From Desmodus rotundus (lineage: Eukaryota > Chordata > Mammalia > Chiroptera > Phyllostomidae), in the NCBI RefSeq assembly GCF_022682495.2, contig NC_071387.1:199122143-199186142 (forward strand): a stretch of 64,000 nucleotides of DNA, written 5' to 3'. The notes under the pieces were generated by a model. It made no database searches, was not told the DNA's origin, and saw nothing but the letters and a program-made list of their open reading frames with translations. Positions within the stretch are counted from its first letter, which is position 1. Every line of letters starts with the position of its first letter. A program made the position numbers and the translations under genes. Of the stretch, positions 43,691-55,823 are shown one piece after another.

Positions 43691-46600
43691 GACGGCACAC
43701 GGCTGGGGAGTTATGGGCCATTGGACACTGGATGTCCCAAGGAAGGGAGCAAGGCCGAGGTTAGGGAGGAAGCCAAAGGCCTTGGTGAATATGAAGGGGG
43801 TGACAGAGGTGAGGGGTGGACCAGCGATGGTCAGAGGACAGCATGACTCTCTGGGAAGCAGTTTCTCCTGAGGTGACTGAGTGACAGTAGATATGTATCT
43901 GGCTCATTGTCTTTTCCACGCTTTTTCACGATGTCACCTTGTTTGAGCTCCACAGTCACACTCGGACATTCTCAGGTGGGCAAAGTAATAGTCAAAACCA
44001 TCCAGCCAAAGAGGCAAGAGATAAACATGCTGCCTCCTGGCCTCACCCTGAGGCCCCTCCTTGGCATCCCACCCCTGGCAACCCCCGGATGGAAACAGCA
44101 GATAGCAAGCTCCCACGTGGCTCTGCTGATATTTAGCCCCCATGCTCGATGGTGACTTGATAAAGAGTTACTGATGGAGTTCAGCTTTCTATAAGGAAAT
44201 GTGGAACTTATGAAATCCTGACAGCTTACTAATAATTCAGGATGACCTGTACTCAGGATGAAAATTAGCTTCTTTGTCTGAGGGCAGAGAAAGGAAAGTT
44301 AAGGATGATTGCCCGCTAACTTGAAACAGGCCTTGACCACATGGCCCCTCTGCCCACTTAATTTGTTTCTGGGCCCTCTGTGAGTCACATTCCTGACCGT
44401 CTGCAGAGCCGGTAGGCAGGACAGGAAGTGAGGGCCCGGAGGTTGGTTGGGACACAGCAGAGTTTGAGCTCCAGATACCCAGCCGGTCACAGCTACAACT
44501 TTACCGTCTTCCCGGGGGACCTTCTGAAACCTGGGCTTCTGGCCGGAGTGACTCAGGGATTGCCAGTCCTGTCGAGGCACCATTTCCCATGTGTTTGTCT
44601 ATCCCTTGGCCAGAGATCATCCTGGCCCCTACTTAGCTGCAAGCATCCCTTTCCTCAGGAGTCTCTGCTTCAGCTGTCAACTTCTCGGGAGCTACAGCAG
44701 GGTGGGCAGCACTGCCCTTAGTCCTGGGCAGCAGGGGCCTCCGCGGGGCCAGCATGTCACACACGTCACAGACACTGAATCACAAACCCTTCCTCTGTCT
44801 TTGTGGTCTAGTAAGAGTTGTTTTTTAAATATGTTTTGTAACCAGTTGAACGAATAAGAATTATTGGAAAGGGACAACTGTGTTTTCTTTTCTCATGCCA
44901 GATGTGTTGTTCCAACACACATACGCTTGTATTCTCTGACTCTAGCTGGGTGTCCCATGGCTTAATTCAGTGCTGACACTTCCAGAGTTAGCGCAGACCG
45001 CGCAGGGGAAGGGGCCTGTGTCACAGGGCTGCCCCACTTCAGGCACCATTTGCAAATGGGGTGTGCAGGCTTGCACTTCAGCCCGGCTGACCGCAGCCTC
45101 AGGCGGCCCACTCTCTTGCAAACGTAATTTGCTGGAAATAACTAGGGGACAGCCAAAGGGAAGAGATACACAGGGCATGGGAGATGGACACGCCCACTCC
45201 AGGTGGGCTGCCCCCTTAGCACGTTTGTGTTCTCCCGGCCCAGAAGCTCCCTGACTCTCCTTGTTCAAGAGTGTGTATCTAAGGTTTTCATGTTGGTGTG
45301 ACTGATTAAGGCATTGGCCATTGGTGACTGAACTCAAGCCCCTCTCTCCTCCCTGGAGATCAGGAGATGAGGTTCCTGGTGACCAGCCCTCATCCTGAAG
45401 CCATCCCGGGGCCTTCTCATGAGTCACCTGAGTATGAACTCTGGTGTGGTTGAGAGGAGCTTGTTATGAGTAATGAAGACACCCTTGTCACTCAGGAAAT
45501 TTCAGGGATTAGGAGCTCGGTGCCAGGAACCAGAGATAAAGACAGATGTATTCATTTTTTAAAACTTATACTATAGATATACACTGTCCCAATATACACT
45601 GTACAGATATACACGGGGCTCCCCAGGCCAGGGGAGGTTGTGGGAATGGGAATCTGTGAGTGTGGGCTGGGGAGGTGAAAATCAGTGTGGATCCACAGAA
45701 ACCAGAGACACAGCGGCTGTTCTGGCTTACAGGCGAGTCTCACCAGGCTCCCCAGATCACTGTGCTCCCTCCATTCTCTGAGCCTGTGTGATACAGTTTG
45801 GGAGATATTTAGAACTGCCTGCAGATTTTCAATTGGAAAAGTGAGAGAGATGGAGGAAGGAAACCAGCGTGACCAGTGAGTCTCTGCCATGGATTTGGCT
45901 TCAGTCATGACCCAGGAGTCCTGTGTTTGGGCCACAGGTTCTTGGGAGGCAGGGCTGGCCCAGGGTGACTCATTTAGCCTCTCAGTCATAAAGGCAGTCC
46001 TTGGGGAACAGGAGGTAGCTTGTTTGATAACTTTTAAACATGAAGACATCTGGTGCATGGTCCTTTAACTCTACGCTCCCTCCAGGCCCCGCAAATGCTA
46101 GGGATGAGCCTAAACAACCATCTCTCTGGACCTAGAACTGGCAGGGAAAACACCCCCTCTTCCCCGATGGTGAAGACCTCAGGCTGCTGTAGAGAAACCC
46201 AGCATACGCCTCTCCCTACTGCCTGGGCTGCAGCAGGCTGGCATGGGCACAGACAGGAGGAGGGTTCGGAACAGCGTGAGGACCAGGAGGAATATGCATC
46301 TGGGCCACTCTGAGGTGGCCCCAGGGGGCCCTCGGTCTTCTGCCACGGGGCTGGGTAGGGCAGGACCTTGAGGCTCAGAGCTGTACCTCCTTCATTTCCA
46401 ACTTCCCTGCTCCCACTCAGCAGACAATCTGGTTTAAAAATTATCCTCTTGCCCCCAGAGTTGTCTCTCCACAAGGAAAAAGGCGAGAAGAAATGTTTTT
46501 CAGCTTGGACCTTTTGTCCGTACCTTCTGAGGATCAGAGGCCCATTCAGCTGAGCTGGTCCCTCACCACCGGACAACTGAAGGAGCGTTTCCTTAAAGTC

Positions 46601-47069
46601 GGCTCTTCGGTGCATCATCAAGGCAGAAAGGACACCTGGCTCCCCAGCAATACACAACTAGTCCGTCTCTCGGTGCACAGCGGCCGGGGAAGAGCCAATG
46701 GAATCTTATGCTTCAATAGTTCATCTGTTGTCTAAAATCGAGGACAGATGCAAGACAATCAGCCCAAACAAATTGCCATTTTGTGCAGCTGTGGGTTTAA
46801 GCTGGTCCCACTGGGCTTTGCTTGCGATTATTTCCGAGTTGGAGGAAGGTGGTCTCGGGTATTAGCTGATCAGCACCACCATTGTGTGCCCCGCCGATTT
46901 CTCCTCACGAGGGGCTTCTTTCCTGCTGAGACTTGGTGTTGATTTTCTTTTCTTTTCCTTTTATGTGTTTTTCCAGAGATTTTACTTTTCTCCTGTTTTA
47001 AACTGAGAAAAGTGAAAGAAAACACATACCCCAAACATATAAAAACTGATTTCATTTAGTCAAATGTAT

Positions 47070-47145
47070 GTATTTTTAAGTTAAATTTATTGGGGTAAAA
47101 ATAACATAATTTTCGGGTGTACAAGATGATAATTCTACATCTGTG
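47070..47145 (-). mobile_element. LINE-1 3' tail fragment, antisense
   Basis: 'ttaaatttattggggtaaaa' followed by 'cgggtgtacaagatgataat' and 'tctacatctg' equals the reverse complement of the bat LINE-1 terminal 3' UTR, as in the element at 4455. Only about 75 bases remain. Confidence 0.7.
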
Positions 47146-48330
47146 TTGGATTTTAAATGGGAAATACTGGCCGTGTGTGCTGGCTACACAGCTCTTTGCT
47201 TCCTGAAGACGGCCACCAGGGGGCAGCCCACACATAACTAGGCCCATGTTTGTGAGGGAGGCAGTAAGGATGGCCTGAGGGGCAGGCCTGAGATAGGGCA
47301 AAACTGGAGAGATTTGGAAAAGGGAAGCTACGAGGAGACCAGGAGACCTACCCTTGCCCTGGAAGATCCCTAGAATCAGCCTGCAGAGATGAAGAGGCTG
47401 TGAAGGAAGTGCAGACAGGAGCTTGCGTGGCTGGTGCCATGTACCGGGGACAGCTCGACTGCTATTGATTTTGGAGCTGTAAATAACTTTTAACAAATAG
47501 GCGAATTGACGTATAAGGACCCCATGACTGATGGAGTTCTACTGAACGTGGTCCTTGGTGTATGCGGTTGTTTTTAATCATAGCCCAGTGTCTCTTGTCC
47601 TATTGACAGGTCGGTCTCTATCCTTTCCCCTTGACTATGGGGAGATACCCCAGTGGTGTGAGCTCAGTTCCAATTTGTGCAATGGTGACTGGGCGTTTTA
47701 ATGGGAAAATGAGAGACAGTAGAGATGAGGAGTGAGCAAGGGCTCCAGTATGGTCAGAAAGTGAGAAACAACTAACATCAGATAAGAGGGATGTTTGGTG
47801 TCGGTGTGAGTAGGTCATTTGCGCCTGCTGAGGGGCACTAGTCCCACCCAGGCGGGGAGACAGGTGCCCTCGGCTTCCTGATGATTACATTCCAAAGCAA
47901 GGACTCTCAGGTCCTTGAGAACAACAGTCCTGGGCTGTAGGAGACACATACACATCTCTAAAGGGACAGAGAAAGGATTCCCAATGATAAACTTTTAACA
48001 AGTGCTCTAAGAATAGGGAGGTCAGGGGCCCATGGGAACAAATTCTAAATTTCCTTGGCATGCTTGATCTTTCCAGACAGAAACTCAAGGTGGGCTGAGT
48101 CATCCCAGGGACACAGTCTTAGGCTGCTAGAAGCCAAGGTCAAGTCTCTTAGTGCAGGGGTTTGGATGAAGTCATTCACGACAAGTTTTTGCAGTTCTCA
48201 ATATGGAGCAGAGACAAGCCGGCCCTCTGTGTCCCATCGGAATCCTTGACCCACAGAATCGGTGAGCACGAGAAAGTGGTGGCTGTTCTTACACCACTAC
48301 ATTTGGGAGTAGCTGGGGATGCAGTAATAG

Positions 48331-48886
48331 TATTGGGTTGGCCAAAAAGTTCATGTGGTTTGTTTTTCCATAAAATAAAAGACACATTTTTCATATTCAC
48401 CAATAACTTTATTGATTTGGATATTTTTAGTATGTTGGCTATCTTCCATGTGCTATAACATTGATCTCAATTAATGTCTTGATTTGATCGCTGTCAACTT
48501 CAACTGGTCTACCCAACTGTGGAGCATCTTCCAGCGAGAAAACTCGAGCACAAAGCTTCACAAACCACTTTTGACACATTCAATCAGTCACAGCATCTTC
48601 TACATACACTGCACAAATCTTTTTTTGCATTTCAGTTGCATTTTTACCTTTCTCGAAACAATAAAGCATAAATGCCAAAAATGTCCTATATTTTCTTCCA
48701 TCTTCAATATTAAAATGGCTACACAAAAATTCACCAATTTTGATGTTTTTATTTTTAAGTGCATGCTGATATGACAGCTGTCACAATACAATCTAACAAA
48801 ATTGCTCTGAATGACATTAGAGACAACTAAGCACTACTAGATCCATCTTATGGAAGAAGCTGATGAACTTTTCAGCCAACCCAATA
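48331..48886 (-). mobile_element. Internally deleted mariner (Tc1/mariner) element
   Basis: Terminal inverted repeats TTGGGTTGGCCAAAAAGTTC (from 48333) and, on the other strand, TTGGGTTGGCTGAAAAGTTC (from 48884) bound a 552-bp element, with the TA target duplicated at 48331-48332 and 48885-48886. The minus strand carries a degraded N-terminal part of a mariner transposase (helix-turn-helix region, with CQKWF and GRPVEVDSDQIK visible). The catalytic DDD region is missing, so this is a non-autonomous deletion derivative with stops in frame. Confidence 0.88.
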
Positions 48887-50258
48887 ACTGGGACATTGCA
48901 GTTCATCTCCCCTGGTCGGAGCAGCTCCCTAGCCCCTGCGTCTGACTAGTGTGACAAGCCAGGCAATGAAAGCCTTGGGTGGATTGTTCATTCTATCCTC
49001 AAAGTCATGGTGTGAGACATCCTCAGCAACTGGCGGCTCTGGGTTCCGAGTGGAAATGTACAACTCTTTTCCTTGGCACTCTGCTCATACATTGGATCCA
49101 GGATCGTGCAGCGTGGTGGGATCGGGGCGCAGTGGAAAACGCAAGTCAGCAGCCATGAGCCCTTTCCTGACTGTGCCAAGAATTACTGCGTTAGCAAATG
49201 GACAGCCTTCAGGAGGGACTGCAGCGAGGAACTGCGCAGCGGGGGGACGGAGGGTGACGTCAGTGGGATGCTGGACAGATCCGGCTCTTTCTCAGGGCAC
49301 ATCACGTTCCCAAACACTTTAATTACAACAGGGTCACTTGAATGCTCAGGTGCCTATAATGAATGGTTCATTACTAGCTATGATGGTTACATCAGCTCTG
49401 CATGTTCATTCTAGATGGTTTCCTAATTTCAGTTTCTACCTAGACTAAGCTTCCTCCTCTCAGTTGCTAAAAGAACTTTAGCTGTTTTTCTTAGATCCTT
49501 AACCTGGCATGAATGAATGTAATCGACCCATTTTCTTTGAGCACATATCATGTATGAAGCAGTGGACAAAGTTCTGGAACTAGAAATACCCAACGATATC
49601 TTCCCTCTCCTCAGAGAATTGAGTCCAGAGGAACGGCAAGTTGGTATTGTTAGCAGGTGCTTCCCAGCCTGGGGTTAAGAATGCAATGTTAGTGATGGTT
49701 AAGAGTTGGTTTTTCCCTGTTCCTGTTCCCGTTCCCTCCTGCTCTGAGGGAATTACAGTCCCTGCAAATTCCTCTCCAAGGTTTCTGGGAGCAACAAGAG
49801 ACCAACTTCTGGGGACTGGTGCTCTTGAGGCCCTTCCTGCAGGCAGCATCTTCCTGGCCTCCATAGCTGGCTGTGGGCATGTTTTCCAGTTGCTCTAGGA
49901 GCCAAAGAGGAAGCTGTATAGTGACGGTGCCAGGGGCACCATCATGGCTGCCATCTGGGCGCTGTTGCCTGATGTGGGCCTCCAGCTGGGCTGTGCTCCC
50001 TGGTCCCTTATACTTCCTTGGCTCCCAGCACCACATCTCATCATTGTGGAGGCTGCAGGCACCATCACTGAGGACACCTAGGCCTGGCACCATCCCAACA
50101 AGTTGGAGATGGGGTGAGCCAGGCTCTACCTCTAAAGGGAGGCGCCCGCAGGCTGTCCAGTGAGGCAGCAGGCAATGCCTGGTAGGGCAGTGGCGGATAA
50201 GGCAGGAACACCCTCTTAGTGACTTTCATGTTTTCCCTTTACCCTGCTTGCTCCAAGT

Positions 50259-50357
50259 CCTTGTCCTCTTCATCCTCTCCCTGTCCTCCTCCCCCTCCTC
50301 CCTTCTTCGTCATTCCTCTCCCTCCCTCTCTGTCTCTCCCTCTCCCTATCTCCCTTG
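50259..50357 (+). repeat. Polypyrimidine (CT-rich) tract
   Basis: About 100 bases almost entirely of C and T, with CTCC and CTCT units. Low complexity; such tracts can form triplex DNA. Confidence 0.85.
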
Positions 50358-50896
50358 CTCTGACCCCTGAATCCCTTCCCTCTTGAGCCTGACCCCTGAA
50401 GGTGTGGAAAAGGATGGGAAAGCCCTTTTCCATTTGCATCTGAGATATGCTCCCCAAGCCAGCTTCACCATTACTAAAGCTGCTATTTTAATCTGGCTAA
50501 TTATGTCTATTGTTTGGTTAGAAACATCACTTGGAGGTTTATTCCAATCCTCCAACATGTCACTTTTTCCCTTTGCTTGCTTTGGTTCATGGCCTCTGGC
50601 TCTCGGGTTTGGAGACCTGGGCCCCCAGGGGCTGGTCCAAGACTCTTTTGGAGTTGTCATCCCTCCTTTCCAACATTAAGATGCTTTTACCAAGCTGATG
50701 TGTTTTGAATCCTGATATATCATTTTTCCTCTTCAGTCCTTTTCTGAGGTCTGAATTTTGGGCTGAGCTGAGTTTTACCAATGCCAGAACCCTGCTCCTC
50801 ATTCCAAGATGATCCTTGTTCTGCTGCAGTTTCTCAACTTCAGGAGCTCTGACATGTTGAGCCAGCTGACTCTCTGTCATGGGGAGGAGCCATCTG

Positions 50897-51018
50897 CAGG
50901 ATGTTATCGGCGTCCCTGGCCTCTACCCACTAGATGTCAGAAGCACTCCCTCCACCCCCACCAGTTGTAAAGCCGAAAATGTCTCCAGGGGGACAAAAAT
51001 CACCTTTAAGAACCCCTC
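50897..51018 (+). mobile_element. hAT-Charlie-type element, second copy, partial
   Basis: Shares 'gcgtccctggcctctaccca' and 'ctagatg' with the copy at 9972-10179, followed by 'ccagttgtaaagccgaaaat' and 'gtctccagggggacaaaaat'. The left part of the element is missing. Confidence 0.75.
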
Positions 51019-51782
51019 TAGAGGAAAGTGGACAAGGTAAAGAAGGAGCAGAGAAGGGCCGCGACTTTCTGGCAGGGAAAGTATGGGCTTCCTCAGGAAG
51101 CAGCACTTGAGCTGAGCTCTATAGAACGTGATTTACTGAGTAGTCACAGAGAGGAGTTCCGAAGGTACCATCAGGGAGGTGTCCATGATCCTCTGTGGTG
51201 TCTTCTTGACTGAAAACACATTTTCTACCATAATCTGTGCCCCCCCCCACATTCTAGGAATCACCTGCTGAAGATACCTGGTGCTCCCTGCCTTAACGCT
51301 TTTAAACATCCCCGTGAGCGGGCTCCATGTCCGTATGTCCAAATTCTACCTTTGCTTGTTGCTCGGGCTGTGCATTGCACTACCTTTGAAAAGATTAGAT
51401 TTCCAAAACAAATTCCTCTAGATGCGGGTTGCTTTTTCTTAAGTACCATGTCCATAATTTGGATGAGGCGTAGGTAATGCTGAATACACTGGATCAGGTA
51501 TTGTGGAGAATTTTAGGCATCACTTCAGGTTATCACGTGGTAGATTGTCAGGTGTTGCATAATCCTTCATGAGGAGAGACCTACGTTCTCTACCTTACCT
51601 GGGTTGTGACTCATCTGGTAACAAACAGATCTAGGAGGGAAGTAGGAGGGAATCTGCAAGGAGTATGGGAAAATTTGACAGCATCCTTCTCCATGATGCT
51701 AACCTCCAGGATACCAGTGGTGGGGGGTGGGATCTCGCAGCAGGGGTAAATGAATCACATAAAAACATTGCTGAGTTGGCCA

Positions 51783-51788
51783 TTTATT
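51783..51788 (-). terminator. ADAMTS12: Candidate ADAMTS12 polyadenylation signal
   Basis: TTTATT on the plus strand is AATAAA on the minus strand, about 3.9 kb after the stop codon. It is the first canonical hexamer met downstream of ADAMTS12. Confidence 0.35.
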
Positions 51789-52740
51789 GATGCCACACAT
51801 CGGCAGGCTATGATTACAGTCTGGTTTTAAATACTGAGGAGCCCAGCAGGGCGCCCCTTGAGGCTGGGGCTGGCAAAGCAGCACAGAGATGCAGGGAGGC
51901 AATGCATCGGGCCATTACATCACACAACCATTTTGAAGGACAGTGATAGGTAGAATTGTGCTTCCCAACCATGTTTAAAAAAATGATATAACTTAAACTA
52001 ATAATAATAATGCTAATAACATCAATAATATTTGAATTAGCAATACAAAAACCAGGAGTAGCATCCAACATGTTGGCCGAGTTGTAGCACCAGGCAGTTC
52101 ACGTCACGTGTTCTCTCTCTTGAAAGCGAGTCGCTGTGTGGTGGGCACCAGGTACGCTGTCCCAGGACTTCACCTTAGAGTCGGCAGGGAGGGGGCGGAG
52201 ACCCACGGTCTCCGGGGTAGCAATGTGTAGCTTCCAGAGTTTAGAGGACTTTGGCCAATTGATTGGGAAATTATGATCTGAGAGAATATGAACCCCTCAG
52301 GTTGCATTTCAGAAACTTGATGAAGCTTACTAAAACATTCAGTAAATGTCTGACAGAATCACTTTGGGATGACTCTGCCAATTGGGTGTCAGGAGATAAG
52401 ATGGAGGTTCGCTCTTGTTTCAGAAAGCCCATCATAAAACAAGTCATTCCTACAAAGAGGCCATGGTCCGCATCGCCAAATGATTTCTTGTTTCACTGTT
52501 TAGTCTCTTGAAATATTGTTTCCTCACGGTGTTGAAGTCGGTTTTGTGTTCAAGAATTAAACTGGGCCACCACCTTTCAGAGAAGAGCTAACTCTACCAC
52601 TGTGAATGCCAATGCAAACCTAACTGGGTTTGAGGGCCGTCAGGTATTTGAGCACCAGGCCCCGGGGCAGCCCTGTGGGGTTCACAGGGGACAGGTGTCC
52701 AGTGTCTCTTCCTACACTTCTCAGCTGCTTGTTCAAGCTG

Positions 52741-52775
52741 GGAAGGAAGGAAGGGAGGAAGGAAGGAAGGAAGGA
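52741..52775 (+). repeat. (GGAA)n microsatellite
   Basis: About nine GGAA units with one interruption (GGGA). GGAA repeats can bind ETS-family proteins; no role is shown here. Confidence 0.9.
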
Positions 52776-53353
52776 CATGGATGAAATAAACCAGCAATGT
52801 CACATCACATTGGTCTCTGTGAGCATCAAAGAATTGGTGAGGACACCATCTGTGTTCTTGCCTCTGGGGTCCCTGATAGTCTAAGGCCCCTCTCTTATTA
52901 TAAGCACAGAGACATGTCAGAACCTGGATGACCCAAGGCTGAGTGGTTGTCAAGGCAACAACCACATCAGCCAGCTCTGACAGCAAGTGCTGTCTTTATC
53001 CTGGGGTGGAGACAGACAGATGCCACGTGGCAACTGTCTCACAACACAGCCTCAATACGGGAAGTGAATGTCTATGATTAGGGGCCATTACTCTGCCTTT
53101 GAGAAACGGGAGAAAGGCCTAAAATAAAGCACCTGGCCAGGCTCTCCCTACCTTTCTACCATCTTGACCACATGGGACATAAATAACATTTTGTGTATTG
53201 GGAAATCCAGCCTAGTTACATTTGTTGAGGTCAGTAGGAAGCCAAGTTTGTTCCTGAGTTTTGTAAGACTGGTCACATCAGGTCTCCGATGACACGCATG
53301 ACCTTATGCTAGTACAGTACCAGGTTAAATCCATCCGGTTTACTAAATTAACA

Positions 53354-53366
53354 CCCCCCCCCCCCC
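53354..53366 (+). repeat. Poly-C run
   Basis: Thirteen C in a row; a likely site of length variation or sequencing error. Confidence 0.9.
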
Positions 53367-54599
53367 GAAAGCCTACACTGCACTTCAGGGACAGTCTCTG
53401 CGAACTGCCTCATTAGAAATAAATCAGGTTCTCCTACACTCACATCACTAACAATTGAAGCGTCTTCTCTCTAAAACTATTATTTCACAAGAGATCGTCA
53501 TTGCCAGCAATGTTTATATCAGAAGACAGAGAATACAAGACTGTAATTATTATCTAGAAATACATTTCCTGGCTTTAGGTAAATATTTCCACTTTCCTCC
53601 TGTTTCTGGTCTATCCTGAATTGCATCCCAACCCCAGTGTTCTGTGTTCCATGGAAACTTATCACAACAATATACACTAATGGCTTGAAAAAGATAAAAA
53701 GCACATAACATAACCATTTTAAGCTTCTGGTATCCAAGCAATGGACCTGGCATTGGCCAGCAACACCATTCATCACACATGTAAGAGAAGATGCCTGTGG
53801 ACTTCCCCACGTCCACATGTACTTACACGTTCATTTTAGCTCTGCCCCCATCTAGATACGAGCACCGTGTTTCAATAGCACCACTCTGCCGAACGGATAG
53901 ATAATTCAAGATATGGGCTTGGCTCTCTGTGATGAATATTAGCTGTACCTGTGTATGAGTCTGCAGACGTGCTGCCCGTCACACAGAGGCCACATCCCTG
54001 CCTTCCCTTCGGTCGAGAGCTGGTTCTGGGGGCTTCTTCACCCGCCCACCCTCTCCCTCTGGGTTCAGTTCATGTAAATGCCGCGCCCCCCTCCACCCCA
54101 AACTAGGACATTCGCCTTTAATTTGAGACTGGAGCCTACTCTGACTCCTGTTGACCGGTGGGAACACCCGGGAGAAGGCTTCTCACTCTCACTGCAGCTC
54201 TGTGGGTTCCCCCTGACTTGCCTATTTCTCCCAAACAAAAGGCCCTTAAAAGTAACTGCTGGTGCACGGAGGGGTAGTTCATCTTTACCTCACTTTTGAG
54301 CAGTTTTTCTCCAGGCTAGAAATTTGTACTAGGTTCTTGTGTTTAATACAGCTTACCTGGGTCTTTGAAATATTTTAATCTGGAGCATCCTTCTTCTAGC
54401 TGGGGTGGGCGGTGCAGCCGGGGACCAGGCTCTTGCAGCTGCTGTGAGTAAACCCCTAGTGGTGAAAGACGGTTCACCCTGAGCTGATGATGCGGGCAAG
54501 GAGTAGGTTGAGGAGGGAAAGGCTCTTCTGCCAAGGGAAGGAACTGTCCCGGGAAAGTGGGAGGAATAAAGGCCCACGTTCCCTTTCTTATATGAGTCT

Positions 54600-54930
54600 A
54601 GTTGACCCTTGAACAAGGCAGGGGTTAGGGGTGCCAAACCCCATGCAGTCAAAAATCCACATATTTAGCTTTTGACCCCCCCCCAATGTAAGTTTCCCTT
54701 GGGAGCTGTGGGGTATTGGTTCCAGGACTGCCCCTCCCCCCACCACACAGATACCGAAATTCGTGGATGCTCCAGTGCCCTACATAAAGTGGCACAGATC
54801 GGCGCATAGAGTCTAACCCACATCCACGAGCCCCCAGCTGCAGGTGGAAAACAGTACAAGTCTTAGTTGAAAAAAATCTGTGTGTGAGTGCACCCATGCA
54901 GTTCAAACCCGTGCTGTTCAAGGGTCAACT
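54600..54930. mobile_element. Tigger-like (Tc1/mariner superfamily) non-autonomous element
   Basis: Inverted ends AGTTGACCCTTGAACAAGGC (left) and AGTTGACCCTTGAACAGCAC (right, read on the minus strand) bound about 330 bp. The interior contains a piece with 'attggttccaggactgcccc', seen in related old mammalian elements. No transposase remains. The exact subfamily (MER44-like) is not certain. Confidence 0.8.
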
Positions 54931-55644
54931 GTTCTTTTCATTTGCTTTTTAAGAATTTCCATAGAAATTATCCTCAGCTCAGAAATGTCTTCTGTATAAC
55001 CTGAATCCCTTAGCTTTGCTAAATCCTGTAATTTCTGCCTGCTTCCTCTGCCCAGAGACGGGGTCTGCAGGGATCAGGGACAGACTGAGGGTGCAGCCGG
55101 CACTTTCTCTTCCTCCCTAGTTGAATACTGGGTGAAGAAAGGGGTCCTCCGCCTGGATGAATTAAGGAACGTTCCTAAGAGCTCTCCCACGGTATTTTTT
55201 AAACAGCAGCCATCCCCAGCAGAGGTGGGTGGGGAGGATGATTCAACCAAGGTCAACTAAGAAACTTTGTTCCTTGGATAAGTGCAGCTCTGTTTCCTGA
55301 TACTTTTGAGGTAGTCTGGGAAAAATCTGGTATCTTCCTTTTTCTCTTTGAAGGGTGAAAAAAAGACTTTTCACAGAATTGCCTAATTTAGCACCTTTCC
55401 CAGGAGCTGAGCCCAGGAGATGCCTCATTCTCCTGGCTATCAGGGAGCAGCAAGTGTGACAGACCCACCCTAATGCAAGGGACATTGTGTGGCTAACGGA
55501 ACACAGTGGACTTTGTTTTGTTAGGACCCCAAGTGGGACCTGAAATGCATAGAGCCAAACCTCCAAGAGGTGGCCCCTGGGGTTGGAAGAGGTCACAGTC
55601 AGCAGGCTGCAGCAGTCTAGGGTGGCGGTGGCTTCCTCCTGGAC

Positions 55645-55823
55645 TCAGGACGCATTGGGGCTTTTGAGCGACTGTGGCTTTCTCGGCCTTTGGGTGTGGA
55701 CGGCGTGCGTCTGGGAGCACGACAGGCAGCACTGAGCCCGCACGGTGGGCACAGAACATTTCTGCATGGTTTTCAGGGTCTGGCAGAAACTGGCTGATAG
55801 GTTATCTTTGGTGCAAAGCACAT
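55645..55823 (-). CDS. ADAMTS12: ADAMTS12 last coding exon (PLAC module)
   Basis: A 179-nt coding part following the acceptor CTCCCACAG. It completes an aspartate codon and encodes [19 protein letters not shown], then [16 protein letters not shown], giving the six cysteines of the PLAC (protease and lacunin) module. A basic tail ending SLKSPNAS follows, with stop TGA at 55645-55647. The tail has the length expected from the human protein but differs in most residues. Confidence 0.95.

Larger units (their letters stand above)
40321..51780. other. Intergenic DNA between the CpG-rich block and the ADAMTS12 3' region
   Basis: No exon was recognised on either strand. It holds MIR, MaLR, hAT, LINE-1 and mariner pieces and several simple repeats, listed separately. 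Stretches in which I see nothing specific include 41420-42600, 43700-47060, 47140-48330 and 48890-50250. A GC-rich part at 40600-41060 is open in more than one frame but resembles no known protein. Confidence 0.5.
51781..55644 (-). other. ADAMTS12: Probable ADAMTS12 3' UTR (extent uncertain)
   Basis: Begins just after the stop codon at 55645-55647 and runs toward lower coordinates. The human gene has a 3' UTR of more than 3 kb. The only AATAAA on the minus strand within 4 kb is at 51783-51788; ATTAAA variants at 54117-54122 and 54342-54347 would give a UTR of 1.3-1.5 kb. A Tigger-like element (54600-54930) would be inside the UTR in either case. Simple repeats at 52741-52775 and 53354-53366 fall in the longer version only. 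Confidence 0.4.

Noticed and set aside
46034..46657. A 207-codon open frame on the minus strand
   Set aside because: It resembles no protein I know, has no recognisable domain, and lies in GC-rich sequence where long chance frames are common.
49873..50163. Possible processed pseudogene near 'accatcatggctgccatctg'
   Set aside because: Frames on both strands are short and match nothing I recognise; no poly-A tail or flanking duplication was found.
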